11,757 nt of DNA, taken from NCBI GenBank assembly GCA_902766085.1, contig CACXCH010000105.1:1-11757 (forward strand), written 5' to 3'. The notes below the pieces were generated by a model. The model searched no databases. It was not told the origin of the DNA and saw only the letters and a program-made list of their open reading frames with translations. Below are positions 1 to 7,244 of the stretch, one piece after another. A program made the translations under genes and the position numbers. Origin of the DNA: an uncultured Eubacteriales bacterium. GTDB lineage: Bacteria; Bacillota; Clostridia; TANB77; CAG-508. Positions within the stretch are counted from its first letter, which is position 1; each line of letters opens with the position of its first letter.

Positions 1-783
1 ATTTGCTATTTCTACTCCCTTTTTTTGTATTTCATCAAGTAGCTCATTTGTAAAATGTAATCCTGCTGTTGGAGCAGCTGCAGATCCATCATATTTTGCA
101 TAAACTGTTTGATATCTATCATTTTCTTTTAAGCTTTCATGAATATAAGGAGGAAGTGGCATTAATCCGATCTTGTCAAGAATCTCATTAAAAATTCCAT
201 CATAAGAAAATTCAACTATTCTTGTTCCATCATCTGTAATATCTAAAACATTTGCAGTTAGTAAATGTTTCTTTCGACCATCGTTTTCTTTTATATTTGC
301 CCTATCTTCACCATTTGTGTTTTTTAAATCAGCGTAATTATTGTCCTCATTATTTTCATTGTTTTCATTTTTTACGTCAGCACTATTTGCTTTTCTTAAA
401 TTATCACTGGCATTGTTCTCAAATTCCGGTTCATCTCCTGAAAATTTTTCTCCGTCAAAGTAAATTTTTGTTCCAACGTGAATCTTATTTCCAGGCCTGC
501 ACATTACCTCCCATTTATTTCCTTCAATGTTTTTAAGAAGAACAAATTCAACATTTGCTCCTGTATCTTTTTTTCCATATAACCTTGCGGGAATAACTTT
601 TGTATTATTTCTAACAAGGCAATCACCTGGTTCTAAATAGTCAATAATATCTTTAAAAATTTTATCTTCAATCGTATGTTTTTCTCTATTTAGAACCATT
701 AGCCTTGATTCATCCCTGTTTTTAATTGGAACTTGTGCTATCAATTCTTCTGGTAAATAATAGTCGAATTCTTCTAATTCCAT
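1..783 (-). CDS. queA: S-adenosylmethionine:tRNA ribosyltransferase-isomerase QueA (3' end outside window)
   Basis: QueA transfers and isomerises the ribosyl part of S-adenosylmethionine onto 7-aminomethyl-7-deazaguanine in tRNA, giving epoxyqueuosine at the wobble position of GUN-anticodon tRNAs; it acts in the cytosol. I translated 261 codons by hand without a stop. The N-terminus (ELEEFDYYLPEELIAQVP, then SRLMVLNR) and the stretch RYQTVYAKYDGSAAAPTAGLHFT before the edge are family signatures. The family's usual 340 or so residues imply that roughly 140 are missing beyond base 1. Two oddities are visible. An insertion rich in Asn, Glu, Asp and Lys occupies about residues 115-175, where Bacillus QueA has a short turn. 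The usual NDT(R/K)V motif reads NNTKV (Asn60). The ATG follows AGAAAGG at a 10-nt spacing, 43 nt behind ileS, so the two are probably co-transcribed. Identity is very secure. Confidence 0.95.
   Translation of the reverse strand, partial: MELEEFDYYLPEELIAQVPIKNRDESRLMVLNREKHTIEDKIFKDIIDYLEPGDCLVRNNTKVIPARLYGKKDTGANVEFVLLKNIEGNKWEVMCRPGNKIHVGTKIYFDGEKFSGDEPEFENNASDNLRKANSADVKNENNENNEDNNYADLKNTNGEDRANIKENDGRKKHLLTANVLDITDDGTRIVEFSYDGIFNEILDKIGLMPLPPYIHESLKENDRYQTVYAKYDGSAAAPTAGLHFTNELLDEIQKKGVEIAN
259..441 (-). repeat. Asn/Glu-rich low-complexity insertion inside queA
   Basis: About 60 codons (QueA residues 115-175, limits approximate) have no counterpart in the Bacillus protein as I remember it. 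The densest part, residues 139-149, is NENNENNEDNN, encoded by a degenerate 9-bp unit AATGAAAAY repeated about three times. Before and after it the family sequence resumes in frame (FDGEK before, LLTANVLDITDDGTRIVEF after). Slippage expansion in a surface loop is the simplest explanation. Confidence 0.75.
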
Positions 784-826
784 TTTTATAAAACCTTTCT
801 ATATGCATAGCGTAATATTTTGCTCA

Positions 827-3610
827 TTAGAGATTCTCAATAATTTCATGGCATCTAGGGCATAATCCATCTTTAAGCTCTGTAGAATATTGCCAACATC
901 TTTCGCATTTTTCGCCTTTTGCGTGGGATACATTTATTTTCATTGTTTGTCCTTTTGTTATTTCAAATTGAGAAACAATTAATACATCTCTAATTAGTTT
1001 TTCATTTTCCTTTATAAATTTGTATTCTTCTTCTGGTGCTTCGATTTTTACTAAAGCATCTAGAGAATTTCCAATAACTTTATCAGCTCTTGAAAGTTCT
1101 AGTTCTTTTGCTACTTTGTTCTTAAGTTCTATTATCTTAGCCCATTTTTCTGCTATTTCTTTATTTTCCCATTGGCTATTTTCAACTGGATATTCTGTAA
1201 GCATTGGACTTTCAACATTTTCTTTTTTTGTATGTTTCATATTTTGCCAAATTTCTTCTGCAGTAAATGATGTCATTGGAGTTAATATTTTTACTAAGCA
1301 ATCAAGTATATAATACATAACTGTTTGTGCTGATTTACGTTTTCTTGAATCAGCTTTTTCCGTATATAGTCTATCTTTTATAATATCTAGGTAAAAACTA
1401 CTCATATCAACAACGCAGAATTGATTTATATCATGATAGCTATTAGAAAAATCATATTTGTCGTAGCTTTCTCTTACATCTCTAACTAGTTTGTTAAGTC
1501 TTGTTAATGCCCATTTGTCGATTTCTTCTAATTCTTCATATTTTAATGGTTTTTCTGGGTCATAATCATATAAGTTTCCAAGTAAATATCTAACAGTATT
1601 TCTAATTTTTCTATAAACATCTGATATTCCTTTTAAAATCTCATCTGATAAATTAATATCCATTTCGTAGTTTGATGATAATACCCAAAGTCTCAAAATA
1701 TCAGCTCCATACTTATTACATACATCAATTGGAGAAACTCCATTTCCTAAGCTTTTTGACATCTTTCTGCCTTGGCCATCAACAACCATTCCGCAGCAAA
1801 GAACTTCTTTATAAGGTGCTACTCCTTTTGTTGCAACAGATGTTAATAATGATGATTGGAACCATCCTCTATATTGATCATTTCCCTCAAGGTAAAGGTC
1901 AGCTGGTAATTTTAATCCTCTTTGTTTAACAACACTTGTATGAGTTGAACCTGAGTCAAACCAAACATCCATAATATCTGTTTCTTTTCTAAACTCTTGG
2001 CAGCCACATTTTTTGCAAGTTGCATTGTCAGGCATAAGCTCTTTTTCAGTCCTAGCCCACCATGCATTTGTTCCTTCCTTAAGAACAATTTCTTGAATTT
2101 TTTCTATAGAGTCCTCTGTTACATAAGGCTCATGGCAATTTTTGCAATAGAATACTGGAATTGGAACTCCCCATGTACGTTGTCTAGAAATGCACCAGTC
2201 ATTTCTATTCTTAACCATATCAGTCATTCTTTCCTCTCCCCAATCAGGATGCCATTTAACTGTTTTTATTGCTTCTAGAGTTTTATCTCTAAAACCATCG
2301 ATTGAAGCAAACCATTGGTCAGTAGCTCTGAATATTACTGGATTTTTACATCTCCAGCAATGAGGATATGAGTGAGTAATTGGAACTTCTTTTAATAAAT
2401 AGCCATTTTCATCAAGCCATTTAGCAATTGTTTTATTCGATTTTGCATAGAATTGTCCTTTAAATTGACCAGCTCCATCGTCTTGCATACCTTGTCCATT
2501 TACTGTTACAATTATGTCAAGATCATCTTTAAGTCCTTGCAAATAGTCTTCCTTACCATAGGCAGGAGCAGTATGAACACAGCCAGTACCTTCAACTAAA
2601 TCAACATTTACAGTTGTTTCAGAACCAATTACAACTTTAGAAAGTCTCTCTAAGAATGGATGATGGCACATTGTTCCTTCTAGTTCTGATCCTTTGAATG
2701 TTTTTATTGTTCTATATTCTTCAATTCCAGCTATTTTCATAACTTTATCAACAAGATCTGTAGCCATAATTAATTTCTCTGTTGGCTCTTTAACAAAAGA
2801 GTTCATTCCTTCAGTTCTTGTTATTTTTACTAAGCTATAATCATAATTTCCACCAATTGTGATTCCAGTATTTCCAGGTAAAGTCCAAGGAGTAGTTGTC
2901 CAAATTACAAATGAAGTATTTTTAGCCTCAAATAATCCGTGGCAATCTACTACTGGAAATTTTACATATATTGTATTTGATGTAATATCTTTGTACTCTA
3001 TTTCAGCCTCTGCTAGAGCAGTTTCGCAATCAGTGCACCAATATACCGGCTTTAGTCCTTTATATATGTATCCATTCTTATACATTTCTCCAAATACACC
3101 AATTTGAGCAGCTTCAATTTTATGATCATAAGTTACATAAGGATGTTTCCAATCTCCAAGAACCCCAATTCTTTTAAAGCCTTCTGTTTGAATATCTTTA
3201 TAATCACTTGTAAATTGCTTGCAGATGTCTCTAAACTTTGTAACTGGAATTTTATTTCTATCAAGTCCTAATTTTTCAATTGCCTTTTTTTCTGTAGGCA
3301 TTCCATGAGTATCATATCCAGGTATGTATGGTGCATAATAACCATTCATAGCCTTATATCTAACAATAGTATCCTTTAAAATTTTATTTAACGCATGTCC
3401 AGCATGAATTTCCCCATTTGCATAAGGAGGACCATCATGTAAAACAAATTCCTCGTGTCCCTCATTCTTTTTAAGTATTTTTTCGTACAAATCATTTTCA
3501 AAAACATCTTTTAATATTTGTGGTTCCTTTTGTGGTAAACCACCTCTCATAGGAAAATCTGTTTTTGGTAAGTTTAATGTTTGGCTATAATCTTTTTTCT
3601 CTTCACTCAT
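827..3610 (-). CDS. ileS: Isoleucyl-tRNA synthetase (class I, 927 aa)
   Basis: Charges tRNA-Ile with isoleucine in the cytosol and hydrolyses mischarged valine. Class I signatures are present: the HIGH-type motif HAGH at residues 69-72 after HDGPPYANGEI, and KMSKS at 616-620. The CP1 editing domain shows WTTTPWTLP near 237-245. The C-terminal zinc ribbon has Cys902, Cys905, Cys917 and Cys920 (CERCW and CPRCH). The length, 927 residues, is normal for the bacterial form with a C-terminal zinc site. The ATG is preceded by GAGGA with about 8 nt spacing. It lies 199 bp behind glyS, a gap that holds an inverted-repeat unit but no recognisable T-box, and 43 bp ahead of queA. Nothing in the protein is aberrant. 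Confidence 0.98.
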   Translation of the reverse strand: MSEEKKDYSQTLNLPKTDFPMRGGLPQKEPQILKDVFENDLYEKILKKNEGHEEFVLHDGPPYANGEIHAGHALNKILKDTIVRYKAMNGYYAPYIPGYDTHGMPTEKKAIEKLGLDRNKIPVTKFRDICKQFTSDYKDIQTEGFKRIGVLGDWKHPYVTYDHKIEAAQIGVFGEMYKNGYIYKGLKPVYWCTDCETALAEAEIEYKDITSNTIYVKFPVVDCHGLFEAKNTSFVIWTTTPWTLPGNTGITIGGNYDYSLVKITRTEGMNSFVKEPTEKLIMATDLVDKVMKIAGIEEYRTIKTFKGSELEGTMCHHPFLERLSKVVIGSETTVNVDLVEGTGCVHTAPAYGKEDYLQGLKDDLDIIVTVNGQGMQDDGAGQFKGQFYAKSNKTIAKWLDENGYLLKEVPITHSYPHCWRCKNPVIFRATDQWFASIDGFRDKTLEAIKTVKWHPDWGEERMTDMVKNRNDWCISRQRTWGVPIPVFYCKNCHEPYVTEDSIEKIQEIVLKEGTNAWWARTEKELMPDNATCKKCGCQEFRKETDIMDVWFDSGSTHTSVVKQRGLKLPADLYLEGNDQYRGWFQSSLLTSVATKGVAPYKEVLCCGMVVDGQGRKMSKSLGNGVSPIDVCNKYGADILRLWVLSSNYEMDINLSDEILKGISDVYRKIRNTVRYLLGNLYDYDPEKPLKYEELEEIDKWALTRLNKLVRDVRESYDKYDFSNSYHDINQFCVVDMSSFYLDIIKDRLYTEKADSRKRKSAQTVMYYILDCLVKILTPMTSFTAEEIWQNMKHTKKENVESPMLTEYPVENSQWENKEIAEKWAKIIELKNKVAKELELSRADKVIGNSLDALVKIEAPEEEYKFIKENEKLIRDVLIVSQFEITKGQTMKINVSHAKGEKCERCWQYSTELKDGLCPRCHEIIENL

Positions 3611-3659
3611 ACTTAATTTCCTCTTTTCTTAAAATTCAATAGAATTTAATTTTTAACTA

Positions 3660-3728
3660 ATATTTCTGTTACAGGTTAATGATTTGCCAATTTGTAATGC
3701 TCCAAGCATTAACCAGTAACATATTTCT
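3660..3728. repeat. 53-bp inverted-repeat unit with 8-bp flanking direct repeats (MITE-like)
   Basis: Inverted repeats occupy 3668-3681 (GTTACAGGTTAATG) and 3707-3720 (CATTAACCAGTAAC), pairing at 13 of 14 positions with one A/A mismatch and enclosing 25 bp. The unit is abutted on both sides by the identical octamer ATATTTCT (3660-3667 and 3721-3728). Exact short direct repeats outside terminal inverted repeats look like a target-site duplication. It sits in the glyS-ileS gap, so it could equally be a transcribed hairpin. No transposase is present. The mobile reading is an inference from this one copy. Confidence 0.5.
3695..3711 (-). other. Alternative short hairpin overlapping the longer inverted repeat
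   Basis: In the transcript direction TAATGC, the loop TTGGA and GCATTA form a perfect 6-bp hairpin. It uses bases that also belong to one arm of the larger inverted repeat (3707-3711), so the two folds exclude each other. There is no U-tract after either fold, so neither is a standard terminator. Confidence 0.35.
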
Positions 3729-3809
3729 AGCTAATCTTTTATTTTCTCTCTTGTTGTAACTTGTTATTTGCAAATACTTTTAGTTGATTTTTCTAGTTAT
3801 TATAATTTG

Positions 3810-5192
3810 TTAGAAAGTAACTTTTTCATTAATATATTCTGTAACTTTTTCAATAGGCATTCTAATTTGTTCCATTGTATCTCTATCTCTAATTGTTACT
3901 TGATTATCTTGTAATGTATCAAAATCAACAGTTATACAATAAGGGGTACCTATTTCATCTTCTCTCCTGTATCTCTTACCTATTGATCCAGACTCATCAT
4001 AATCAGTTACAAAGTTCTTAGCTAAAATATCATAAACCTCGTTTGCTTTGTCACTTAATTTTTTTGATAATGGTAATACAGCTACTTTATAAGGAGCTAA
4101 AACAGGGCTTAAATGTAATACAACTCTTGTATCTCCATCATCTAGTTTTTGATTTTCATAGGCATTACATAGAAATGCAAGTGTAACTCTATCAGCTCCA
4201 AGAGATGGTTCAATTACATAAGGAATATATTTTTCATTTGTTTCAGGGTCTGTATAAGATAAATCTTGTTTTGAATGTTCTTGATGTCTAGTTAAGTCAT
4301 AATCAGTCCTATCTGCAATCCCCCAAAGTTCACCCCATCCAAATGGAAAGTTAAATTCAATATCAGTAGTAGCTTTGCTATAAAATACAAGCTCCTCCTT
4401 TGAATGATCTCTAAGTCTAATATTATCCTCTTTCATTCCTAAACTAATTAGCCAATTTTTACAAAACTCTTTCCAGTATTTGAACCAATCTAAATCAGTT
4501 CCAGGTTTACAGAAAAACTCAAGTTCCATTTGTTCAAATTCTCTTGTCCTAAAAGTAAAGTTTCCTGGTGTAATCTCATTTCTAAAAGCCTTACCAATTT
4601 GAGCAATTCCCATTGGCATTCTCTTTCGTGTTGTTCTTAGAACATTTTTAAAATCGACGAATATTCCTTGTGCTGTCTCAGGCCTTAAGTAAACAGTTGA
4701 TGTTGTATCCTCTGTTACTCCTTGAAATGTCTTGAACATCAAGTTGAATTTACGAATATTTGTAAAATCTGTTTTTCCACAATTAGGACATGGAATTTGA
4801 TTTTCATTTATAAAATTTACTAATTGTTCATCAGTCCATCCATCAGCAATTACATCTTTTCCTTTCGAGTGTGCCCATTCTTCAATTAGCTTGTCAGCTC
4901 TGTGACGAGTTTTGCAATTTTTGCAATCAATTAATGGATCAGAAAAGCCTGATAAATGTCCAGAAGCTACCCAAGTTTCAGGGTTCATCAAAATTGCTGC
5001 ATCAAGCCCAACGATGTTTTTTTGCTCTTGAATAAACTTCTTTCTCCAAGCACTTTTTACATTATTTTTTAATTCAACGCCTAAAGGTCCATAATCCCAA
5101 GTATTTGCAAGTCCTCCATAGATTTCAGATCCTGGGTAAATATATCCTCTATTTTTGCACAATGAAACAATTGTGTCCATACTCTCAACCAT
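3810..5192 (-). CDS. glyS: Glycyl-tRNA synthetase, homodimeric class II type (460 aa)
   Basis: Charges tRNA-Gly with glycine in the cytosol. It is the single-polypeptide dimeric form (often called glyQS or glyS in Bacillus), not the alpha2-beta2 form. The N-terminus GYIYPGSEIYGGLANTWDYG is diagnostic. Two Cys pairs, Cys90/Cys93 and Cys135/Cys138, lie in an insertion and could bind zinc. Motif 2 is FRNEITPGNFTFRTREFEQ (203-221) and motif 3 EPSLGADR (328-335). The region from about residue 365 on is the anticodon-binding domain. The length is normal. The first ATG was kept because GGAGGAG lies 9 nt upstream; the next Met (residue 5) has no site of its own. It follows tyrS by 48 bp, which suggests a shared transcript. 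No T-box-like leader is seen. Confidence 0.97.
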   Translation of the reverse strand: MVESMDTIVSLCKNRGYIYPGSEIYGGLANTWDYGPLGVELKNNVKSAWRKKFIQEQKNIVGLDAAILMNPETWVASGHLSGFSDPLIDCKNCKTRHRADKLIEEWAHSKGKDVIADGWTDEQLVNFINENQIPCPNCGKTDFTNIRKFNLMFKTFQGVTEDTTSTVYLRPETAQGIFVDFKNVLRTTRKRMPMGIAQIGKAFRNEITPGNFTFRTREFEQMELEFFCKPGTDLDWFKYWKEFCKNWLISLGMKEDNIRLRDHSKEELVFYSKATTDIEFNFPFGWGELWGIADRTDYDLTRHQEHSKQDLSYTDPETNEKYIPYVIEPSLGADRVTLAFLCNAYENQKLDDGDTRVVLHLSPVLAPYKVAVLPLSKKLSDKANEVYDILAKNFVTDYDESGSIGKRYRREDEIGTPYCITVDFDTLQDNQVTIRDRDTMEQIRMPIEKVTEYINEKVTF

Positions 5193-5240
5193 TATTCTTT
5201 ACTCCTCCATTTTTTTAATTTTGCTATTTATAAATTGCAC

Positions 5241-6413
5241 TTATTTTGAAATAATTTTCTTATATTTGTTTTTTCCAAACTGTAAAACAGTATTGTCAGT
5301 TATCTCAATTTCTTCACTAATATCATCAATAATCTTTCCATTTATCTTTACTCCATTGCCTTTTACCATTCTTTTAGCTTCTGCCTTTGATGGAGCAAAA
5401 TTTACTTTAACAAGCAAGTCACAAATGTTAATTGCTTTTTCGTCAATTTTAAATTTTTCTACATCTGTTGGCACTCCGCCTTTTGCAATATTTAAGTATC
5501 TTGCTTTTAGTTCATCAAATTCATTTACATCGTCATACATTTTTAGTAATTCTTTTGCAAACCTGAAATGAGCTTCTACAATATCGCCCTTCATTATCTC
5601 ATCAATTTCTGATGTAGGTAAATCAGTTGCTAAATCAAAGTATTGCCTTAATACGTTGTCAGGAATTTTCATTGATTTTTCAAGTTTTGTAAATGGATCC
5701 TCAGCTATTCCAATATAGTTGTCAAGAGATTTACTCATTTTTTCCTTGCCGTCAAGACCTACTAATAATGGAAAAGTCATAACAACTTGGCTCTCCTCTC
5801 CATAGTCTTTTTGCAAGTCTCTACCTACAAGTAAGTTAAATGTTTGATCTGTTCCACCAATTTCAATATCTGCGTTTATTGCAACAGAGTCATAACCCTG
5901 CATTAATGGATATAATAGCTCATGCATTGAAAGTGGCAAACCATTTTCGAATCTGTTTTTGAAATCATCTCTTTCCATTATTCTTGCAACTGTATATTTA
6001 CTTGCAAGTTTAATAACATCACCAAAATTCATCTTTGAAAGCCATTCAGAGTTATAAGCAATTCTTGTTTTATTTTTGTCAAGAATTTTTGTTGCTTGTT
6101 CAAAATAACTTTCTGCTGATTTTCTTGTTTGTTCAAAAGTTAGTGATGGTCTGGTTTTACTCTTTCCTGATGGGTCTCCTATCATAGCTGTATAATCACC
6201 AATGATAAACACAACCTCATGCCCCATATCTTGAAATTGTCTTAAAACTCTAAGTTCTACACTATGTCCAATATGTAAATCTGGTCTAGATGGATCAGCT
6301 CCTAGCTTTATAACAAGCTTTTTACCACTTTTTATTTTTTTATCAAAATCTTCTTCATTGATTATTTGTACAGCTTTTCTTTTAATTATAGCTAATTGTT
6401 CTTCTTCATTCAT
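5241..6413 (-). CDS. tyrS: Tyrosyl-tRNA synthetase, type 2 (390 aa)
   Basis: Charges tRNA-Tyr with tyrosine in the cytosol. It carries the class I motifs HIGH (47-50, in PSRPDLHIGH) and KMSKS (225-229). The stretch GDYTAMIGDPSGKSKTRP (72-89) and the overall pattern match the type-2 (TyrZ-like) subfamily rather than the longer type-1 form. An S4 RNA-binding domain occupies about 325-390 (NFAPSKAEAKRMVKGNGVKING). The length is close to normal for the subfamily. The start is fixed by an in-frame TAG seven codons upstream, yet the 20 bases before the ATG lack a clear Shine-Dalgarno site. Purine-rich GGAAAGGGAG lies some 36 nt away and AAAGG closer. A 58-residue membrane-protein gene ends 54 bp upstream and glyS starts 48 bp downstream. 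Confidence 0.97.
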   Translation of the reverse strand: MNEEEQLAIIKRKAVQIINEEDFDKKIKSGKKLVIKLGADPSRPDLHIGHSVELRVLRQFQDMGHEVVFIIGDYTAMIGDPSGKSKTRPSLTFEQTRKSAESYFEQATKILDKNKTRIAYNSEWLSKMNFGDVIKLASKYTVARIMERDDFKNRFENGLPLSMHELLYPLMQGYDSVAINADIEIGGTDQTFNLLVGRDLQKDYGEESQVVMTFPLLVGLDGKEKMSKSLDNYIGIAEDPFTKLEKSMKIPDNVLRQYFDLATDLPTSEIDEIMKGDIVEAHFRFAKELLKMYDDVNEFDELKARYLNIAKGGVPTDVEKFKIDEKAINICDLLVKVNFAPSKAEAKRMVKGNGVKINGKIIDDISEEIEITDNTVLQFGKNKYKKIISK

Positions 6414-6467
6414 AGTTGTTTCACATTAAGCTAATTACCTTTTATAATTAACTCCCTTTCCTTTATT

Positions 6468-6644
6468 TTAATTTATGTAATAATAGGCAATGCCTGACAC
6501 TATTGATATTAAAAAGCCTATGCTTTTTAATACAAAAGTCATTGTATTTTGGTCCTGGCTTGCAAAATATTTTTTTGTAATTTCTCTTGCATCATAAATA
6601 GCTGTAACCCCAATTGCTATCAATATTACTAATAATACTTTCAT
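6468..6644 (-). CDS. Unrecognised 58-residue membrane protein
   Basis: An open frame of 58 codons: a hydrophobic N-terminal segment (about residues 2-18, VLLVILIAIGVTAIY), a charged centre DAREITKKYFASQDQN, and a second hydrophobic segment (about 36-57, ending GIAYYYIN). Two membrane helices with a short polar loop are likely. TAAGG lies about 10 nt before the ATG, a moderate ribosome site. The composition (hydrophobic, then charged, then hydrophobic) and the position 54 bp ahead of tyrS on the same strand support a real gene. I have an impression of similar short proteins in other Clostridia but cannot name a family. The function is unknown. Confidence 0.7.
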   Translation of the reverse strand: MKVLLVILIAIGVTAIYDAREITKKYFASQDQNTMTFVLKSIGFLISIVSGIAYYYIN

Positions 6645-6815
6645 CTTTTTTTACCTTAACTAAATTCTAAAAAATTTTTTTCATTAGTAAATTTTTATCT
6701 TATGATGTTTTGCTTCATAGCAAATTTTAAATACCATTTGCCAATTTGTTGCTTTATCATTTTATTTTTATTCAAAATTGACCCTTTTTTATTGTTTTTT
6801 ATAAAACATTTTCAC

Positions 6816-6844
6816 CTTATTTCAATATAGTAATAGTATGTCAA
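6816..6844 (-). promoter_or_regulatory. Possible sigma-A promoter ahead of the 58-aa gene and tyrS
   Basis: A perfect -35 TTGACA (6844-6839) is followed after 17 bp by AATAAG (6821-6816), which matches four of six -10 bases. It lies just behind the DUF3955-like gene and would give a leader of roughly 165 nt before the 58-residue gene. The weak -10 keeps this tentative. In the leader I see only A/T-rich sequence and a small hairpin (TTTGCT/AGCAAA near 6709-6724). Confidence 0.4.
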
Positions 6845-6871
6845 TACTTTATTTCATAGAATATTAATTAC

Positions 6872-7111
6872 TTATTCCTTACTAGTTTTAGATTTTTTAG
6901 TTTTATTAACTATTGCTATTGTTGATAATATTATAGATATGAAAATTAATATATACCCTATTGGTAAAAAGAAAAAGTTTTCGTGTATTACTCCCTGTAA
7001 ATCAATATACTCTACTGTAGCTGCTTTCAATACGAAACATAATATTCCGTCTATTAAGCAAAATATCGCAATCATTATTAATATTAAATTTCTTTTTTCT
7101 GTTTTTTCCAT
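6872..7111 (-). CDS. DUF3955-like small membrane protein (79 aa)
   Basis: This is a small protein with two predicted membrane helices (about residues 9-29 and 48-68) and a lysine-rich cytosolic tail (NKTKKSKTSKE). The stretch between and into the second helix, GVIHENFFFLPIGYILIF (40-57), fits the DUF3955 pattern as I recall it: a Val/Ile-His-Glu motif, then Phe-rich residues and a Pro-Ile-Gly-Tyr. That family has no established function. The ATG is preceded by AGAAAGGA at about 11 nt. It is the first gene after a perfect consensus promoter. Family membership is a judgement by eye; that it is a real gene is well supported by promoter, ribosome site and composition. Confidence 0.75.
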   Translation of the reverse strand: MEKTEKRNLILIMIAIFCLIDGILCFVLKAATVEYIDLQGVIHENFFFLPIGYILIFISIILSTIAIVNKTKKSKTSKE

Positions 7112-7196
7112 TTTAAAATTTTTCCTTTCTTTATAAAAAACTTTTCGTTTGTCTGAATTGTAATGTCCTTTTCATTATGATAATTATTTATTCGTG

Positions 7197-7225
7197 ATTA
7201 TATTATACATTTTTCTGACTGTCAA
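7197..7225 (-). promoter_or_regulatory. Perfect consensus sigma-A promoter
   Basis: TTGACA (7225-7220), a 17-bp spacer and TATAAT (7202-7197): both hexamers and the spacing match the housekeeping consensus exactly. The expected start is near 7190, giving a leader of about 80 nt before the DUF3955-like gene. It begins only about 20 bp after the fmt stop codon, so it separates the priA-def-fmt block from the genes below it. A second TATAAT at 7207-7202 is only 12 bp from the -35 box and is less likely to be used. Confidence 0.85.
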
Positions 7226-7244
7226 TTGTTGGAAGTGCTTAGTT

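Noticed and set aside
252..536. Plus-strand open frame of 94 codons rich in His, Tyr, Phe and Leu
   Set aside because: Antisense shadow of the queA insertion; the His/Leu bias is the complement of Asn/Glu codons. The other plus-strand frames opposite ileS, fmt, def, priA and the DUF3955-like gene are rejected for the same reason.
3765..3776. 12-bp palindrome TATTTGCAAATA in the glyS-ileS spacer
   Set aside because: Short, A/T-rich, no loop and no promoter placed to make it an operator.
3611..3809. T-box leader for ileS
   Set aside because: No T-box core sequence or terminator/antiterminator pair with a U-tract on the transcript strand.
5155..5571. Plus-strand open frame of 138 codons rich in Ile, Leu, Phe and Ser
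   Set aside because: It lies opposite the 3' end of tyrS and the start of glyS, both secure genes. Its hydrophobic composition is what reverse-complemented AT-rich coding DNA gives, and it has no ribosome site.
3682..6749. 14-mer ATTTGCCAATTTGT at both 3682-3695 and 6736-6749
   Set aside because: A few identical 14-mers are expected by chance in a window this AT-rich, and the flanks do not extend the match.
6645..6871. tRNA or other RNA gene between the two small membrane-protein genes
   Set aside because: No cloverleaf arms or GC-raised segment; only A/T-rich spacer and a weak 6-bp hairpin.
7112..7190. Leader peptide of 14 codons (MKRTLQFRQTKSFL) before the DUF3955-like gene
   Set aside because: The ATG has no ribosome site, and there is no run of regulatory codons or downstream attenuator.
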